Assembly (NCBI GenBank): GCA_014800735.1 | Contig: JAAVFP010000023.1 | Span: 26,981-81,614, forward strand | Direction of reading: 5' to 3' | DNA from: Bacteroidales bacterium | GTDB taxonomy: Bacteria > Bacteroidota > Bacteroidia > Bacteroidales > Muribaculaceae | Length of the DNA: 54,634 bases | In this document: piece by piece, positions 35,411 through 43,741 of the stretch | Position numbering within the stretch: position 1 is the first letter of the stretch | Layout: each line of letters starts with the position of its first letter | Position numbers and translations under genes: made by a program | Notes under the pieces: generated by a model | Told to the model about the DNA's origin: nothing | Databases searched by the model: none | The model's input: the letters and a program-made list of their open reading frames with translations, nothing else

Positions 35411-35530
35411 TGAAATCATATCGTCGAAATACAGCAGCGCGCCGGAGGCACACTTGCCTCCCCTTGGCTGCTATCATTATATATTAACCGAGCTTATACC
35501 CGGCCGCTGCCGGAGGCGCTCGGTTTTTTA
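35411..35530 (+). ncRNA. Structured leader RNA ending in a terminator (attenuator or riboswitch candidate)
   Basis: A ~120-nt RNA starts at the consensus promoter and ends in a strong terminator, 48 bp before the TonB receptor ATG. Its first hairpin is GGAGGCA (35444-35450) with TGCCTCC (35455-35461), enclosed by AGCAGC (35433-35438) with GCTGCT (35467-35472). The sequence GCCGGAGGC occurs twice, at 35441-35449 and 35509-35517; the second copy is inside the terminator stem. GCCTCC could therefore pair with either copy, a layout that would switch between terminator and antiterminator. No known riboswitch class was recognised. It could instead be a stand-alone small RNA. Confidence 0.6.
35486..35529 (+). 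terminator. Terminator within the leader of the TonB receptor operon
   Basis: AACCGAGC (35486-35493) pairs with GCTCGGTT (35518-35525), with an inner CCGGC-CGCT-GCCGG hairpin (35500-35513), followed by a T-tract to 35529. No second promoter is visible between it and the receptor ATG. Confidence 0.85.
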
Positions 35531-35577
35531 CTTGCCAATAACCATCATTTCATTATCAATAATATCTTATCAACGCA

Positions 35578-38307
35578 ATGAAACGACTTTTATCAGTGTT
35601 CATCGTGATTTGGATTACCGGCATGCTCGCTATTGCATCCGGAGCCAATATCGAATGTCGCGGTACAGTGGTTGACGAAGAGGGCGAACCGGTAATCGGC
35701 GCCAGCGTAGTCATAACCGGCGGAGCTCCGCTCGCTACTACGGACCTCGACGGTGTGTTCAAAGCCAAAGTGCCCGAAGGCACCCGCTCGCTCACCATCA
35801 CCTACGTGGGCTACAAACCTGCCGTGGTAAACGTGAAGCCCGACATGGGCACAATCAAACTTCAGCCCTCCAACGAGATGCTCAACGACGTCGTTGTGAC
35901 CCAGTCGCTGGCCCGCACCCGCCAGACTCCCGTGGCTGTGTCGCAGGTCAACAAGGCTGAAATCGACGTGAAGCTCGGCACCCAGGAACTCCCCGAAATC
36001 CTCAACACCACTCCCGGTGTGTGGGCCACCAAGGACGGTGGCGGCTTCGGCGACGCCAAAATCAATATGCGCGGTTTCCAGGGCCCCAATGTGGCTGTGC
36101 TCGTAAACGGTATTCCCGTCAACGACATGGAAGGCGGCTGGGTGTACTGGTCCAACTGGGCCGGCCTGAGCGACGTGGCCTCCAACATCCAGACCCAGCG
36201 CGGTCTTGGCGCTGCCGTTCTTTCGGCTCCCTCAGTGGGTGGTACCATCAACATCACCACCGAGAGCCTCGATGCTGAAAAAGGCGGTAGCGTGTGGTAC
36301 GGCTTCGGCAACGACGGCATGAACCAGTTCGGCATGAAGGTGTCCACCGGCCTGATGAAAAACGGCTGGGCCGTGACACTGCTCGGCTCGCGCAAGTGGG
36401 GCGACGGCTACATCCAGGGTACTCCCTATAACGCCTACAACTACTTCGTGAACATCTCCAAGCGCATCAACGACAAGCACCAGCTGTCGCTCACCGCTTT
36501 CGGCGCTCCCCAGTGGCACTACAAGCGCGGCAGCCAGGATGGACTCTCCATCATCAACTACCAGAAGTATGCCGTTGACTACATGGGTCAGGACAGCCCC
36601 TACAAGTACAACGCTACCTTTGGCTACGACCTCCACGGCCAGGAGCGTACTTCCAGCAAGAACACTTACCACAAGCCCCAGATTTCGCTTGCTCATATCT
36701 GGAAAATCGACAACAAGTCCAGCCTCTCAACCACCGCTTATGTATCCATCGCCAGTGGTGGCGGCTACGCCGGTCAGGGCCGTGGCACATGGGAAGGCCA
36801 GAACCTGAGCAACGCCAGCTGGTACGGCGCATCCAACGGTGCCATCAACACCCTTTTCCGCAACGCCGACGGCACCTTCGCCTACGACGAAATCCAGCTG
36901 ATGAACATGCAGTCCACCACCGGTTCGAACATGGTTATGTCCGAGTCCAACAACTCGCACAACTGGTATGGCCTCGTGTCCACCTATCAGAACAAGTTCT
37001 TTGACGGCAAGCTCAACTTCCTTGCCGGTATCGACCTCCGTTACTACATCGGTTATCACGACAACCGAATCATCGACCTCTATGACGGCGAATACTATAT
37101 GGACGACAGCTCGCGTAAAAACGTGAAGCCCGAGAACAACGCCGCCGCTGCCGACCCCAACTGGAAGTATGAAAAGCTCGGCGTGGGCGACGTTGTTTAT
37201 CGTAACTTCGAAGGCCGCACCGGCAACGAAGGCGCCTACGTTCAGGGCGAGCTCAGCCTGCTCGACAAGAAGCTTACCCTCGTAGCTTCCGGCTCGCTCA
37301 ACAACACCAGCTACCAGCGTGTGGACCACTTCTACTACGACGAAGCTCACGCCAAATCCGACGTCTACAACTTCCTTGGCGGAACAGTGAAGGCCGGTGC
37401 CAACTACAACTTCGACCGTCACAACAGTGCATTCTTCAACGTGGGCTACATCTCCCGCGCTCCCTTCTTCGCCAGCGGCGTGTTCCTGAGCCAGGCTACC
37501 AGCAACGCTGCTAACCCTGATCCCCTCAACGAAAAGGTATTCTCAGCCGAAGTTGGCTACAACTTCCGCTCGCGCTACTTCTCGGCCACCGTCAACGCTT
37601 ACTACACCAAGTGGATGGACAAGACCACTACCCGCTCGGGTTCCATCGAAACCGGCGAACACGCCGGCGACCGCTACTACCTGAACATGGCCGGTGTTGA
37701 TGCTCGCCACATGGGTATCGAAATCAATGCCACCTGGGCTCCCGTGCGCTGGTTCGAAATGACCGGTATGCTTTCGCTGGGCGACTACCAGTGGGACAGC
37801 AACGCCAAGGGTTACTACTACAACCAGCTCGGTCAGCCACTGGCAGCCCTCAACGGTACTGTGGCTTCCGGCATCCTCGCTCCCGACCACGCCTGGGGCG
37901 AAGTGATGCAGAAGGGTGTCAAGGTGGGCGGTTCGGCTCAGACCACCGCTGCCATCGGCGCTACCTTCCGTCCCTTCCAGGGCTTCCGCATCGGTGCCGA
38001 CTGGAAAGTGGCCGCTCGCAACTACAGCGACTACACCCTCTCCGTTCCCTCGGCCAACGCTGTGGTTGAACTCGGCAATCCCTGGGAAATTCCCTGGGGC
38101 AACGAGCTCTCACTCAACGCTTCCTATCGCTTCAAAATCGGAGGTCTGGACACCACCCTCTATGGCAACGTGCACAACCTCTTCAACTACTACTATATCG
38201 TGGACGCCCGCTCGAATTCGGCTGTGGACGCTACCTGGGAGAACATCTACGGTGTGTTCTACTCCTTTGGCCGCACTTATTCGATGAAACTCCGCATAAA
38301 CTTCTAA
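35578..38307 (+). CDS. TonB-dependent receptor with carboxypeptidase-like N-terminal domain
   Basis: A 909-aa outer-membrane active transporter. The signal peptide (IVIWITGMLAIASGA) is followed by a carboxypeptidase regulatory-like domain (residues ~25-95, CRGTVVDEEGEPVIGASVV), the plug (INMRGFQGPNVAVLVNGIPV...SVGGTINITTE) and a long barrel that ends in YSMKLRINF. It is not SusC-type: no SusD follows and the plug lacks the SusC signature. The next gene, 13 bp on, encodes a lipoprotein that probably works with it. Expression appears gated by the leader terminator at 35486-35529. A cobalamin adenosyltransferase lies in the next operon, but the substrate cannot be deduced. Confidence 0.92.
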   Translation: MKRLLSVFIVIWITGMLAIASGANIECRGTVVDEEGEPVIGASVVITGGAPLATTDLDGVFKAKVPEGTRSLTITYVGYKPAVVNVKPDMGTIKLQPSNEMLNDVVVTQSLARTRQTPVAVSQVNKAEIDVKLGTQELPEILNTTPGVWATKDGGGFGDAKINMRGFQGPNVAVLVNGIPVNDMEGGWVYWSNWAGLSDVASNIQTQRGLGAAVLSAPSVGGTINITTESLDAEKGGSVWYGFGNDGMNQFGMKVSTGLMKNGWAVTLLGSRKWGDGYIQGTPYNAYNYFVNISKRINDKHQLSLTAFGAPQWHYKRGSQDGLSIINYQKYAVDYMGQDSPYKYNATFGYDLHGQERTSSKNTYHKPQISLAHIWKIDNKSSLSTTAYVSIASGGGYAGQGRGTWEGQNLSNASWYGASNGAINTLFRNADGTFAYDEIQLMNMQSTTGSNMVMSESNNSHNWYGLVSTYQNKFFDGKLNFLAGIDLRYYIGYHDNRIIDLYDGEYYMDDSSRKNVKPENNAAAADPNWKYEKLGVGDVVYRNFEGRTGNEGAYVQGELSLLDKKLTLVASGSLNNTSYQRVDHFYYDEAHAKSDVYNFLGGTVKAGANYNFDRHNSAFFNVGYISRAPFFASGVFLSQATSNAANPDPLNEKVFSAEVGYNFRSRYFSATVNAYYTKWMDKTTTRSGSIETGEHAGDRYYLNMAGVDARHMGIEINATWAPVRWFEMTGMLSLGDYQWDSNAKGYYYNQLGQPLAALNGTVASGILAPDHAWGEVMQKGVKVGGSAQTTAAIGATFRPFQGFRIGADWKVAARNYSDYTLSVPSANAVVELGNPWEIPWGNELSLNASYRFKIGGLDTTLYGNVHNLFNYYYIVDARSNSAVDATWENIYGVFYSFGRTYSMKLRINF

Positions 38308-38320
38308 TCGCAAGCAAATT

Positions 38321-40369
38321 ATGAGAATTAAAACAATTTCTGGAGCCCTGCTCGCACTCGCAATCGCCGGAGCACTCAGCGCTTGCGACGAAAACTCCTG
38401 GAACGACAAGCTGGATGGCTTCGAGGATATGGTGAACGAGCCCGTGGTGGACCAGCAATCCATCGAATACACTCTCACCGAGAACGACTACTCCCTCATC
38501 GCTTCCAATGCCACCAACGTGGCTCTGGCCGGCGACGACCGTGCCGCCCTTTCGGCTGTTGGTACTCAGAAGGCATTCTCCGATGCCGCTCCCGCTTCGG
38601 TCTACGTGCCTGCATTCCTGTCGTCCACTTCATTCCCCTACTTCGCACTCACCGACGGCTCCAGTGTGCGCCTCACCTACGATGTGATGCTCGCCGCCGA
38701 CCCCGTCGTGGCTCAGGCCGCCGGCACCCAGCAGTACACTATCTCCGACGACCAGTACGCTCAGGACGTGTGGGGCTCCGACGAGGACTTCATCGCAGCC
38801 TTCGCCCCCTCGCATGCCGCTGATAAATACATCCCCGCTCTGCTCGCAGCCAATGTTGACCCCGAGGTCAACCCCTACTGCGTGGTGACCTACAACTACG
38901 CCGCTCAGGAACCCACCTTCGGCACCGGCGACGAGCCCGAGCAGCCCGTTGAGTTCGAACCCACCGACGTGCTCGGCAGCGTTGCCAAGGGCGACGACGC
39001 CACAATCCGCGGCGTTGTGATGGCAATCTGCGGCCAGGGCTACATGCTTGCCGACAAAGGCGGCGCCATCTTCGTGTACATGGGCAGCTCCTTCGACACC
39101 GGTTCTGTGGCCATCGGCCAGCAGCTCCAGATCGAGGGCTCCATCGGCGCATATAACGGCGGTCTTCAGGTGACCGGCTCTTCGGCCACCGTTACCCTCA
39201 TCGGCACCCAGGAAGTGGAATACCCCGCTGCCAAGACCTACACCGGTGCTGAGCTCGACGCCGTAATCACCCGCGAAGGCGATCACCTGGGCATCTACGC
39301 CACAATCACCGGCACAGTGTCCGTCAACGGCAACAACGTCAACATTCTTGTGGACGGTGCCGAAACCGCTCAGGGCAGCATCTACGGTGCCACCGATGCC
39401 GTGAAGGCTCTCCTGCCCGATGGCTCCACCAAGACCATCACCGGCTACTTCATTGCCGTTGCCGGCAAGCGCTACTGCAACTTCGTGGTGACAGCTATCG
39501 ACGGTACTCCCGTGCTCAAGGCTGCCGCTGCCAAGGCTGTTACCTCGCCTGTGGCAACCCAGAGCCTCAACGCCGTTTACTACTACGACGGAGCCAAGTG
39601 GGCCGTGCCCGCCAACTTCTCGGTGCTCAACCCCGACACCTACGCCGAGATGGGCCAGAAGTACAAGAACCTCACCACCGCCGAGCCCTACCTGTCCACC
39701 TGGCTGGCCCGCAACTTCCCCTACGCTGTTGAAGGCGACGTGCGCAACGTGCTCTGGCTGCACTACAACGGCAGCACCACTGCCTACGATTGCACCCAGT
39801 ACGTCTACAACGGTTCGGCCTGGACCGCTCCTGCCACCAAGGCTACAGAAACAAGCCAGTTTGTGCGTGCCAACGGCAAGTGGATGTACGACCCCAACGT
39901 GACCATCAATCTGCCCGCAGGCCGCGGTGTGGAAATCTCCACACTCTACTATCAGGCTTGTGTCGATTGGGTGTACGAGAACATCTGCGTGCCCCTGGGC
40001 GACACCAGCATCAAGAGCGGCAAGTTCTACGTTTCGTCCTACGGTAACAACGAGTACTACTCCGGTACCTCGGCCTACCAGGGCAATGTGGACCTCCGTC
40101 CCTCCGCCGCCCGCGACCAGTACCCCGCCGAGTACGCCTCCATGTCCGACGACGAAATCGTGGAACTCGAAAAATCCCGTTTCATGAACGAAGTTATGCC
40201 CGGCGCTCTGGCTGCCATCCACCCCGATGCCAAGCCCATCGACGGCCTTGATGTGTTCTACACCATCAACTTCGTGGTCTACACCGGTGCCAGCGACAAC
40301 TACACCGCTGTGTTCAAAGTGGTAGGACCCGGCAAGTTCGAGCCCGTATCCTGCACCTGGGACAAATAA
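38321..40369 (+). CDS. Large surface lipoprotein with an OB-fold-like domain, partner of the TonB receptor
   Basis: A 682-aa predicted lipoprotein (lipobox LSAC in GALSACDENSWND). After a ~200-residue N-terminal region rich in Ala, Asp and Tyr, residues ~215-310 have an OB-fold pattern like that in secreted nucleic-acid- or sugar-associated proteins of Bacteroidota (VAKGDDATIRGVVMAICGQG, GQQLQIEGSIGAYNGGLQVT). The C-terminal third contains Trp/Tyr-rich repeats (YYYDGAKWAVP, YVYNGSAWTAP). It is co-transcribed with the receptor, a position analogous to SusD, so a ligand-capturing role is likely but inferred. I do not recognise a named family for the whole protein. Confidence 0.7.
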   Translation: MRIKTISGALLALAIAGALSACDENSWNDKLDGFEDMVNEPVVDQQSIEYTLTENDYSLIASNATNVALAGDDRAALSAVGTQKAFSDAAPASVYVPAFLSSTSFPYFALTDGSSVRLTYDVMLAADPVVAQAAGTQQYTISDDQYAQDVWGSDEDFIAAFAPSHAADKYIPALLAANVDPEVNPYCVVTYNYAAQEPTFGTGDEPEQPVEFEPTDVLGSVAKGDDATIRGVVMAICGQGYMLADKGGAIFVYMGSSFDTGSVAIGQQLQIEGSIGAYNGGLQVTGSSATVTLIGTQEVEYPAAKTYTGAELDAVITREGDHLGIYATITGTVSVNGNNVNILVDGAETAQGSIYGATDAVKALLPDGSTKTITGYFIAVAGKRYCNFVVTAIDGTPVLKAAAAKAVTSPVATQSLNAVYYYDGAKWAVPANFSVLNPDTYAEMGQKYKNLTTAEPYLSTWLARNFPYAVEGDVRNVLWLHYNGSTTAYDCTQYVYNGSAWTAPATKATETSQFVRANGKWMYDPNVTINLPAGRGVEISTLYYQACVDWVYENICVPLGDTSIKSGKFYVSSYGNNEYYSGTSAYQGNVDLRPSAARDQYPAEYASMSDDEIVELEKSRFMNEVMPGALAAIHPDAKPIDGLDVFYTINFVVYTGASDNYTAVFKVVGPGKFEPVSCTWDK

Positions 40370-40391
40370 TCCTCCCCTGAAAATCAAAAAT

Positions 40392-40430
40392 AGCGAAGCC
40401 AGCAGTCACATGCCGGCTTCGCTTTTTTTT
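40392..40430 (+). terminator. Terminator of the receptor-lipoprotein operon
   Basis: AGCGAAGCC (40392-40400) pairs with GGCTTCGCT (40415-40423), then a run of T to 40430. The T-tract overlaps the -33 element of the next promoter. Confidence 0.95.
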
Positions 40431-40459
40431 GCATGTGACGGATAATTGCTGTATATTTG
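40428..40459 (+). promoter_or_regulatory. Consensus promoter for the LOG-adenosyltransferase operon
   Basis: TTTG (40428-40431), 20 bp, then TATATTTG (40452-40459). Confidence 0.8.
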
Positions 40460-40485
40460 TGGCTGTAATCAGAGAATAAGATACC

Positions 40486-41040
40486 ATGAATGTTGTAGTT
40501 TACTGCTCATCCGCCGAAAACCTCCCGCCCGACTGGCAGGCGGCCGCCGCCGCCACAGGCCGGTGGATTGGTGAGCACGGTGCCCAGCTGATTTACGGTG
40601 GCGTGAGCCGCGGGCTGATGGAAATTGTGGCCGAGGCCGCTCACAGCGCAGGTGGCCGTGTGGTCGGTGTGGTGCCCGCCCGCCGTTTCAGCGCAGCATC
40701 AGCTCTGAGCGATGTGACTGTGCCCACCAACGACCTCAGCGACCGCAAAGGCACCATGCATATTCTGGGCGATGTCTATGTGGCACTTCCCGGCGGCTAC
40801 GGCACCCTCGACGAACTCGCATCCACCTTCGCCTACCTTAATTTCACCCGCCAGAACAGGCCCGTGATTGTGTTCAACCCCGATGGCATCTACGACCCCA
40901 TCCTTCAGCAGTACGCCCGCATGGCCGCCGTGGGGCTGATGCCCAAGGCCGCACTCGACCTTATTGTGGAAGTACACTCCGTGGCCGAGCTCACCACTGC
41001 CCTGGCACGCGCCGCAAAACCCGCACGCAAATCCAAATGA
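40486..41040 (+). CDS. LOG-family protein (second copy)
   Basis: A 184-aa Rossmann-fold protein of the LOG family with VVYCSSAE at the first strand, IYGGVSRGLMEIVAE at the nucleotide loop, and LPGGYGTLDELASTFAYLN, the family signature. The likely activity is hydrolysis of the N-glycosidic bond of nucleoside monophosphates. It differs clearly from the copy at 28257-28829, so it is an older paralogue rather than a recent duplicate. The last 4 bases overlap the start of the adenosyltransferase gene (ATGA), so the two are translationally coupled; the functional link is unclear. Confidence 0.9.
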   Translation: MNVVVYCSSAENLPPDWQAAAAATGRWIGEHGAQLIYGGVSRGLMEIVAEAAHSAGGRVVGVVPARRFSAASALSDVTVPTNDLSDRKGTMHILGDVYVALPGGYGTLDELASTFAYLNFTRQNRPVIVFNPDGIYDPILQQYARMAAVGLMPKAALDLIVEVHSVAELTTALARAAKPARKSK

Positions 41041-41591
41041 AAAGCAACGTCTACACCCGCACCGGCGATGCCGGCACAACATCGCTCATAGGCGGCGAGC
41101 GCATCGCCAAGGACGATGCGCGCCTCGAAGCCTACGGCACCGTCGATGAGCTCAACTCCTGGATCGGCCTCCTGGCCAGCCTCCCCTCCGTGGGCCCCGA
41201 CGCGCAGGCCACACTCCGCAGCGTGTCCAACCGTCTTTTCGACATCGGCAGTGCTCTGGCCACAGCTCCGGGCTCGTCCTGGCAGCCTCCGGAATTCCCC
41301 GCCGCGGAGGTGCTGGCGCTCGAGGCCGCTATCGACGCCCTGGATGCCGCTCTGCCGCGTCACAACCGCTTCATCCTACCAAGTGGTCATCCCGACTCCG
41401 CGCGCGCCAATATCGCGCGTTCTGTGGCCCGACGCGCCGAGCGCCGCATCATCACCCTTGCTGTCCTCGCGCCGGTGGACCCCGCAATCCTCCGCTACAT
41501 CAACCGCCTTAGCGATTATCTCTTCATTCTGGCCCGCTACATCAATGTGAGCAACGGCGCCGAGGAAGTCTTTTGGGAACCACTTCCCTAA
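41037..41591 (+). CDS. Cob(I)alamin adenosyltransferase, PduO type
   Basis: This 184-aa enzyme transfers the adenosyl group of ATP to cob(I)alamin to make coenzyme B12. The N-terminal motif VYTRTGDAGTTSLIGGERIAKDD is the PduO-type ATP-binding loop, followed by AYGTVDELNSWIG. The C-terminal block SARANIARSVARRAERRII and YINRLSDYLFILARYIN contains the conserved Arg, Glu and Asn positions of the trimeric active site. Length is typical. It overlaps the LOG gene by 4 nt and is followed by a bidirectional terminator. Confidence 0.95.
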   Translation: MKSNVYTRTGDAGTTSLIGGERIAKDDARLEAYGTVDELNSWIGLLASLPSVGPDAQATLRSVSNRLFDIGSALATAPGSSWQPPEFPAAEVLALEAAIDALDAALPRHNRFILPSGHPDSARANIARSVARRAERRIITLAVLAPVDPAILRYINRLSDYLFILARYINVSNGAEEVFWEPLP

Positions 41592-41606
41592 GGCGATAAA
41601 TGACAC

Positions 41607-41647
41607 AAAAAAACCGGGCCGTGCAGCTGTGCATGGCCCGGTTTTTT
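41607..41647. terminator. Bidirectional terminator between the adenosyltransferase and tryptophanase genes
   Basis: AACCGGGCC (41612-41620) pairs with GGCCCGGTT (41635-41643). A-rich sequence on the left and T-rich sequence on the right allow it to stop transcription from both convergent genes. Confidence 0.93.
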
Positions 41648-41672
41648 AAGGGGGGTGAGCTATGGGGGCGGA

Positions 41673-43052
41673 TTATTCGCCCGCGGGAGCCAGTTGAACG
41701 GTGAAATGGCGCATCAGCGGGGCCTCCCAGGTGATTTTCACGCCGCGGGTGATTTCATCACGACGGTCGAAAACATTCTTGAGAGCCACGGCCACAACGT
41801 CCATGTGGTTGTGCGTGTAGGTGCGGCGGGGAATAGCCAGGCGCAGCAAGTCGAGGCCTCCGAAACGATTCTCGCGCGTCACAGGATCGCGGTCGGCCAG
41901 GATATAGCCTATTTCGCAGCCGCGGATACCGGCCTCGCGGTAAAGCTCCACAGTGAGTGTCTGGGCGGGGAATTCCTCCTTGGGTACGTTGGTAAGGATT
42001 TTTCCGGCATCCACAAAAATGGCGTGGCCACCGGCAGGGCGCTGATAGGGAATGCCGAACTCATCCAGGCGCTTTGCCAGATACTCCACCTGGTGGACGC
42101 GGGTCTCAAGATTGTCGAACTCCGTATTCTCGTCCAGACCCACAGCCAGGGCCTCCATGTCGCGCCCGTTCATGCCGCCGTAGGTCAGATAGCCCTCGAA
42201 GGGGATGGCGAACTGCTTGGCACCCTCGGCCCAGTCCTCGTGGCGGGTGGCGATAAAGCCGCCCATGTTCACGATGGCGTCCTTCTTGGCCGACATTGTC
42301 ATGGCGTCGGCCAGGTCGAACATCTCGTGCACGATTTCCTTGATTGTCTTGTCGGCATAGCCCTCCTCGCGCGTCTTGATGAAATAAGCATTCTCGGCAA
42401 AGCGTGCGGAGTCGAAAATCACGCGCACACCGTGGCGGTCGGCCACCTCGCGGACGGCCTTGAGATTAGCCATCGACACCGGCTGGCCACCGGCAGTATT
42501 GTTGGTGATGGTCACGATTACGAACGGCACCCGGCCCTCGTTCTCGGTGAGCACGCGGTCAAGCATCTCAACGTCCACATTGCCCTTGAACGGATGCTCC
42601 AGCTGGGTGTCCTTGGCTTCGGCAATAGTGCAGTCCACAGCAGTGGCCTTGCGACTCTCTATGTGGCCCTTGGTGGTGTCGAAATGCGAGTTGCCGGGCA
42701 CCACATCGCCCGCCTTCACCAGCGCGCTGAAAAGCACGTTTTCGGCCGCGCGCCCCTGGTGGGTCGGAATCACGATGGGGAAACCGGTGATGCGCTCAAT
42801 GGTGTCGCGCAGTTTGAAGAACGAGCGTGCGCCGGCATAGCTCTCGTCGCCCATCATCATCGCGCTCCACTGGCGGTCGCTCATAGCGCCCGTACCGGAG
42901 TCGGTGAGAAGATCGATATACACCTGCTCGGCAGGCAATTGAAACACATTGTAATGGGCTGCCTTGATCCACTCCTCGCGCTCGGCGCGGGTGCTTTTGC
43001 GGATAGGTTCAACCATTTTAATTCGCCAAGACTCGGCAAAAGGTAGTTCCAT
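41673..43052 (-). CDS. tnaA: Tryptophanase
   Basis: A 459-aa PLP-dependent beta-eliminating lyase giving indole, pyruvate and ammonia from tryptophan. The cofactor Lys lies in TMSAKKDAIVNMGGF, and GAMSDRQWSAMMMGDESYAG and IPTHQGRAAENVLF match the family. Tyrosine phenol-lyase is the close alternative, but two specificity positions favour tryptophanase: Asp in NSHFDTTKGH (Thr in tyrosine phenol-lyase) and a hydrophobic residue in GCEIG (Arg in tyrosine phenol-lyase). Translation starts at the ATG at 43052, with a promoter at 43084-43113. No tnaC-like leader peptide or tryptophan permease is adjacent. Indole production is a relevant gut signal. Confidence 0.93.
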   Translation of the reverse strand: MELPFAESWRIKMVEPIRKSTRAEREEWIKAAHYNVFQLPAEQVYIDLLTDSGTGAMSDRQWSAMMMGDESYAGARSFFKLRDTIERITGFPIVIPTHQGRAAENVLFSALVKAGDVVPGNSHFDTTKGHIESRKATAVDCTIAEAKDTQLEHPFKGNVDVEMLDRVLTENEGRVPFVIVTITNNTAGGQPVSMANLKAVREVADRHGVRVIFDSARFAENAYFIKTREEGYADKTIKEIVHEMFDLADAMTMSAKKDAIVNMGGFIATRHEDWAEGAKQFAIPFEGYLTYGGMNGRDMEALAVGLDENTEFDNLETRVHQVEYLAKRLDEFGIPYQRPAGGHAIFVDAGKILTNVPKEEFPAQTLTVELYREAGIRGCEIGYILADRDPVTRENRFGGLDLLRLAIPRRTYTHNHMDVVAVALKNVFDRRDEITRGVKITWEAPLMRHFTVQLAPAGE

Positions 43053-43083
43053 GGTAGTGATATTTAATTGAAGGTAGTGAACG

Positions 43084-43113
43084 CAAAATTAATAAAAAAG
43101 GCATAAAAGCCAA
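43084..43113 (-). promoter_or_regulatory. Promoter for tnaA
   Basis: Minus-strand TAATTTTG (43084-43091) with TTG (43111-43113) 19 bp upstream. Confidence 0.7.
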
Positions 43114-43164
43114 TGCCTCTAAATATTTTTAACAGCCCGAAGGAAAATAAATTTGCTTAAAAAA

Positions 43165-43194
43165 TTGTTAGTAGTTAGAAAATAACTATATTTG
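43165..43194 (+). promoter_or_regulatory. Promoter for the DUF2795 gene
   Basis: TTG (43165-43167), 19 bp, then TATATTTG (43187-43194). Confidence 0.75.
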
Positions 43195-43249
43195 CGCACT
43201 TTTCGCAACAGACAAAAATAATAACCTCACAATATAAATTCAAGACACT

Positions 43250-43471
43250 ATGTATTGGACACTTGAACTTGCCTCAAAACTCGAAGACGCACCCTGGCCC
43301 GCAACCAAGGAGGAACTCATCGACTACGCCATGCGCAGCGGCTCACCCCTCGAGGTAATTGAAAACCTCCAGGAAATCGAAGACGAAGGAGAAACCTACG
43401 AATCAATCGAAGACATCTGGCCCGACTACCCCTCCAAAGAAGACTTCCTCTTCAACGAGGACGAGTACTAA
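43250..43471 (+). CDS. DUF2795-domain small protein
   Basis: A 73-aa acidic protein matching DUF2795: WPATKEELIDYAMRSGSP, with helix EVIENLQEIEDEGETYESIEDIW following. The family is small, widespread in bacteria and without an established role. The C-terminus is strongly acidic (FLFNEDEY). It is monocistronic with its own promoter and terminator and is the last clearly core-like gene before the AT-rich accessory block. Confidence 0.9.
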   Translation: MYWTLELASKLEDAPWPATKEELIDYAMRSGSPLEVIENLQEIEDEGETYESIEDIWPDYPSKEDFLFNEDEY

Positions 43472-43501
43472 ACAATAAATTGTTGTAGATATCTGATAGA
43501 T

Positions 43502-43543
43502 AATGGCTAAGAAGATGAATAATTTTCTTGGCCATTGCTTTTT
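43502..43543 (+). terminator. Terminator after the DUF2795 gene
   Basis: AATGGCTAAGAA (43502-43513) pairs, with one G-U, with TTCTTGGCCATT (43525-43536), followed by five T. The right arm is also the first of three regularly spaced repeats. Confidence 0.75.
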
Positions 43544-43614
43544 ATCCCGCTTTACTCCATAGTTTTCTTGGCCAATCCCCTTTTTCTTTGTAAGTTTTGG
43601 GATATTCTTGGCTA
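43523..43614. repeat. Three 12-bp direct repeats at exactly 40-bp intervals
   Basis: TTTTCTTGGCCA at 43523 and 43563, and TATTCTTGGCTA at 43603. A fourth, inverted copy (TGGCTAAGAA) is at 43504-43513. The sequence between copies is not conserved, so this is iteron-like rather than a CRISPR array. It lies at the left edge of the accessory block. Confidence 0.6.
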
Positions 43615-43662
43615 AATTCTGACACTCCTCATAGGTTTGGGGGTATCTAAGAGTTCTATGCA

Positions 43663-43680
43663 ACAACCAGAATCAGTTGT
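43663..43680. promoter_or_regulatory. Operator-like dyad ACAAC-N8-GTTGT, site 1
   Basis: ACAACCAGAATCAGTTGT. The half-sites and spacing are identical to those of the dyad 29 bp downstream. Confidence 0.6.
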
Positions 43681-43691
43681 TTTCTAGTAAT

Positions 43692-43709
43692 ACAACCAAT
43701 TATTGTTGT
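43692..43709. promoter_or_regulatory. Operator-like dyad ACAAC-N8-GTTGT, site 2
   Basis: ACAACCAATTATTGTTGT. It covers the -33 element of the SatD-like gene promoter, a position suited to repression. Confidence 0.65.
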
Positions 43710-43736
43710 ATGTTTTAGTTTTATTTCATATCTTTG
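43706..43736 (+). promoter_or_regulatory. Promoter of the SatD-like gene (leaderless)
   Basis: TTG (43706-43708), 20 bp, then TATCTTTG (43729-43736). The -7 element ends 5 bp before the ATG, so the mRNA probably starts at or next to the initiation codon. Confidence 0.7.
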
Positions 43737-43741
43737 TTTCC

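Noticed and set aside
41916-41990. Tyrosine phenol-lyase identity for the PLP lyase
   Set aside because: The residue after CE in GCEIG is Ile, not the Arg of tyrosine phenol-lyase, and the FDTT site has Asp rather than Thr.
43523-43614. CRISPR array
   Set aside because: The 40-bp period is suggestive, but the repeats are only 12 bp, just three in number, one is degenerate, and there are no cas genes.
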